From Cryptomeria japonica (Eukaryota; Streptophyta; Pinopsida; Cupressales; Cupressaceae): a stretch of 64,000 nucleotides of DNA. This document shows positions 63,670 through 64,000 of the stretch, piece after piece; position 1 is the first letter of the stretch; every line of letters starts with the position of its first letter. Where the stretch lies: positions 474,172,573-474,236,572 of the forward strand of contig NC_081409.1 of the NCBI RefSeq assembly GCF_030272615.1, given 5' to 3'. The position numbers and the translations under genes are program-made. The notes beneath the pieces are model-generated. The model was not told the origin of the DNA. It ran no database searches and saw only the letters and a list, made by a program, of their open reading frames with translations.

Positions 63670-64000
63670 TGATACTAGACCAAGGATGAGAAGATGATGC
63701 CATACAAGCGTATGGTAGATGACTTTAAGAAGTATTTTGTCATCATTAATTTTATGCAGATACCAAGATTGGACAACAAAGTAGTAGATGCCATGGCAAC
63801 CATTTCCTCTCTTCTTGAAATACCAAAAAAGTGAGCTTGTTATGAGTTCTTGGTGGATAAAATATCTACTCCTACATATGAAGATCTTGAATCTCACATT
63901 ATCTGTCATTTAGTTAGACCCGATTCCCCTTTATACAAAAATATTTATACATACTTGAAGGAAAATATCCTACCACCCGACCTATCAAATAGCCAAAAAA
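63670..64000 (+). pseudogene. Ty3/gypsy fragment: second RNase H end and integrase start
   Basis: The plus strand reads DEKMMPYKRMVDDFKKYF, then QIPRLDNKVVDAMATISSLL (last RNase H Asp kept), LVDKISTPTYEDLESH and VRPDSPLYKNIYTYLKENIL, matching D 54529-54816 and B. A TGA stop lies at about 63831. The piece runs off the right edge. It is a different copy from D; it could be more of element E beyond D, but about 0.9 kb of RT/RNase H would be missing. Confidence 0.88.

Noticed and set aside
63670-63909. N-terminal 80 codons of the minus-strand ORF 63909-63244
   Set aside because: They are antisense to a clear RNase H/integrase fragment; only the part below 63669 was kept.

Overview
This is nuclear DNA from a land plant, and it is almost entirely decayed, nested LTR retrotransposons. 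The evidence is Ty3/gypsy polyproteins with a second, plant-type RNase H and antisense plant mobile domain (PMD) ORFs, a Ty1/copia element, a tRNA-like SINE, a PPR gene scrap, and long AC/AT microsatellites. The scale of nesting, the old frameshifted copies and the spacing suggest a large, slowly purged genome. A gymnosperm is my guess, but no marker proves it. I see no intact host gene, no rRNA or tRNA gene, and no CRISPR array.

Layout. 1-9173: 5' part of gypsy element A (minus strand): 5' LTR, primer-binding site, long leader with 21-bp minisatellites, gag, protease, G-patch, reverse transcriptase (RT); it runs off the left edge. 9174-16106: three long microsatellites, a SINE with target-site duplication, a PPR pseudogene, a 0.3-kb repeat in three copies, and a hairpin-like pair of copia LTR ends around a CA/TG tract. 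16107-43911: gypsy element E (plus strand), split at 17056/41860 by a 24.8-kb insertion. That insertion is a copia element (minus, LTRs 17057-17558 and 41357-41859). The copia element is itself split by gypsy element B (minus, 18020-37605), and a 1185-bp solo-LTR-like element (36085-37269) sits in the 5' LTR of B. 43912 to about 61800: gypsy element D (plus), whose 5' LTR interrupts the RT of element E; no 3' LTR was found. 61800-63669: unassigned sequence with one coding-looking minus-strand stretch. 63670-64000: an RNase H/integrase fragment of another gypsy copy.

How the parts work together. A, B, D and E belong to related families. Their order is LTR, PBS, leader of about 2.7-2.9 kb, gag, protease, G-patch, acidic linker, RT, RNase H, second (archaeal/plant-type) RNase H, integrase. 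In B and D there follow about 2.7 kb of non-coding DNA and then an ORF on the opposite strand, encoding a plant mobile domain, an acidic low-complexity segment and a coiled coil. The dual RNase H and extra ORF fit the Tat lineage. All coding parts carry stops and frameshifts, and several catalytic residues are lost. The most interesting points are the antisense PMD/coiled-coil ORF conserved in two elements (with a TATA box in B), different 21-bp-period minisatellites in the leaders of three elements, and a conserved leader block with a sense-strand TATA motif that could be an internal promoter. All coordinates were read by eye; boundaries without a stated duplication are approximate.
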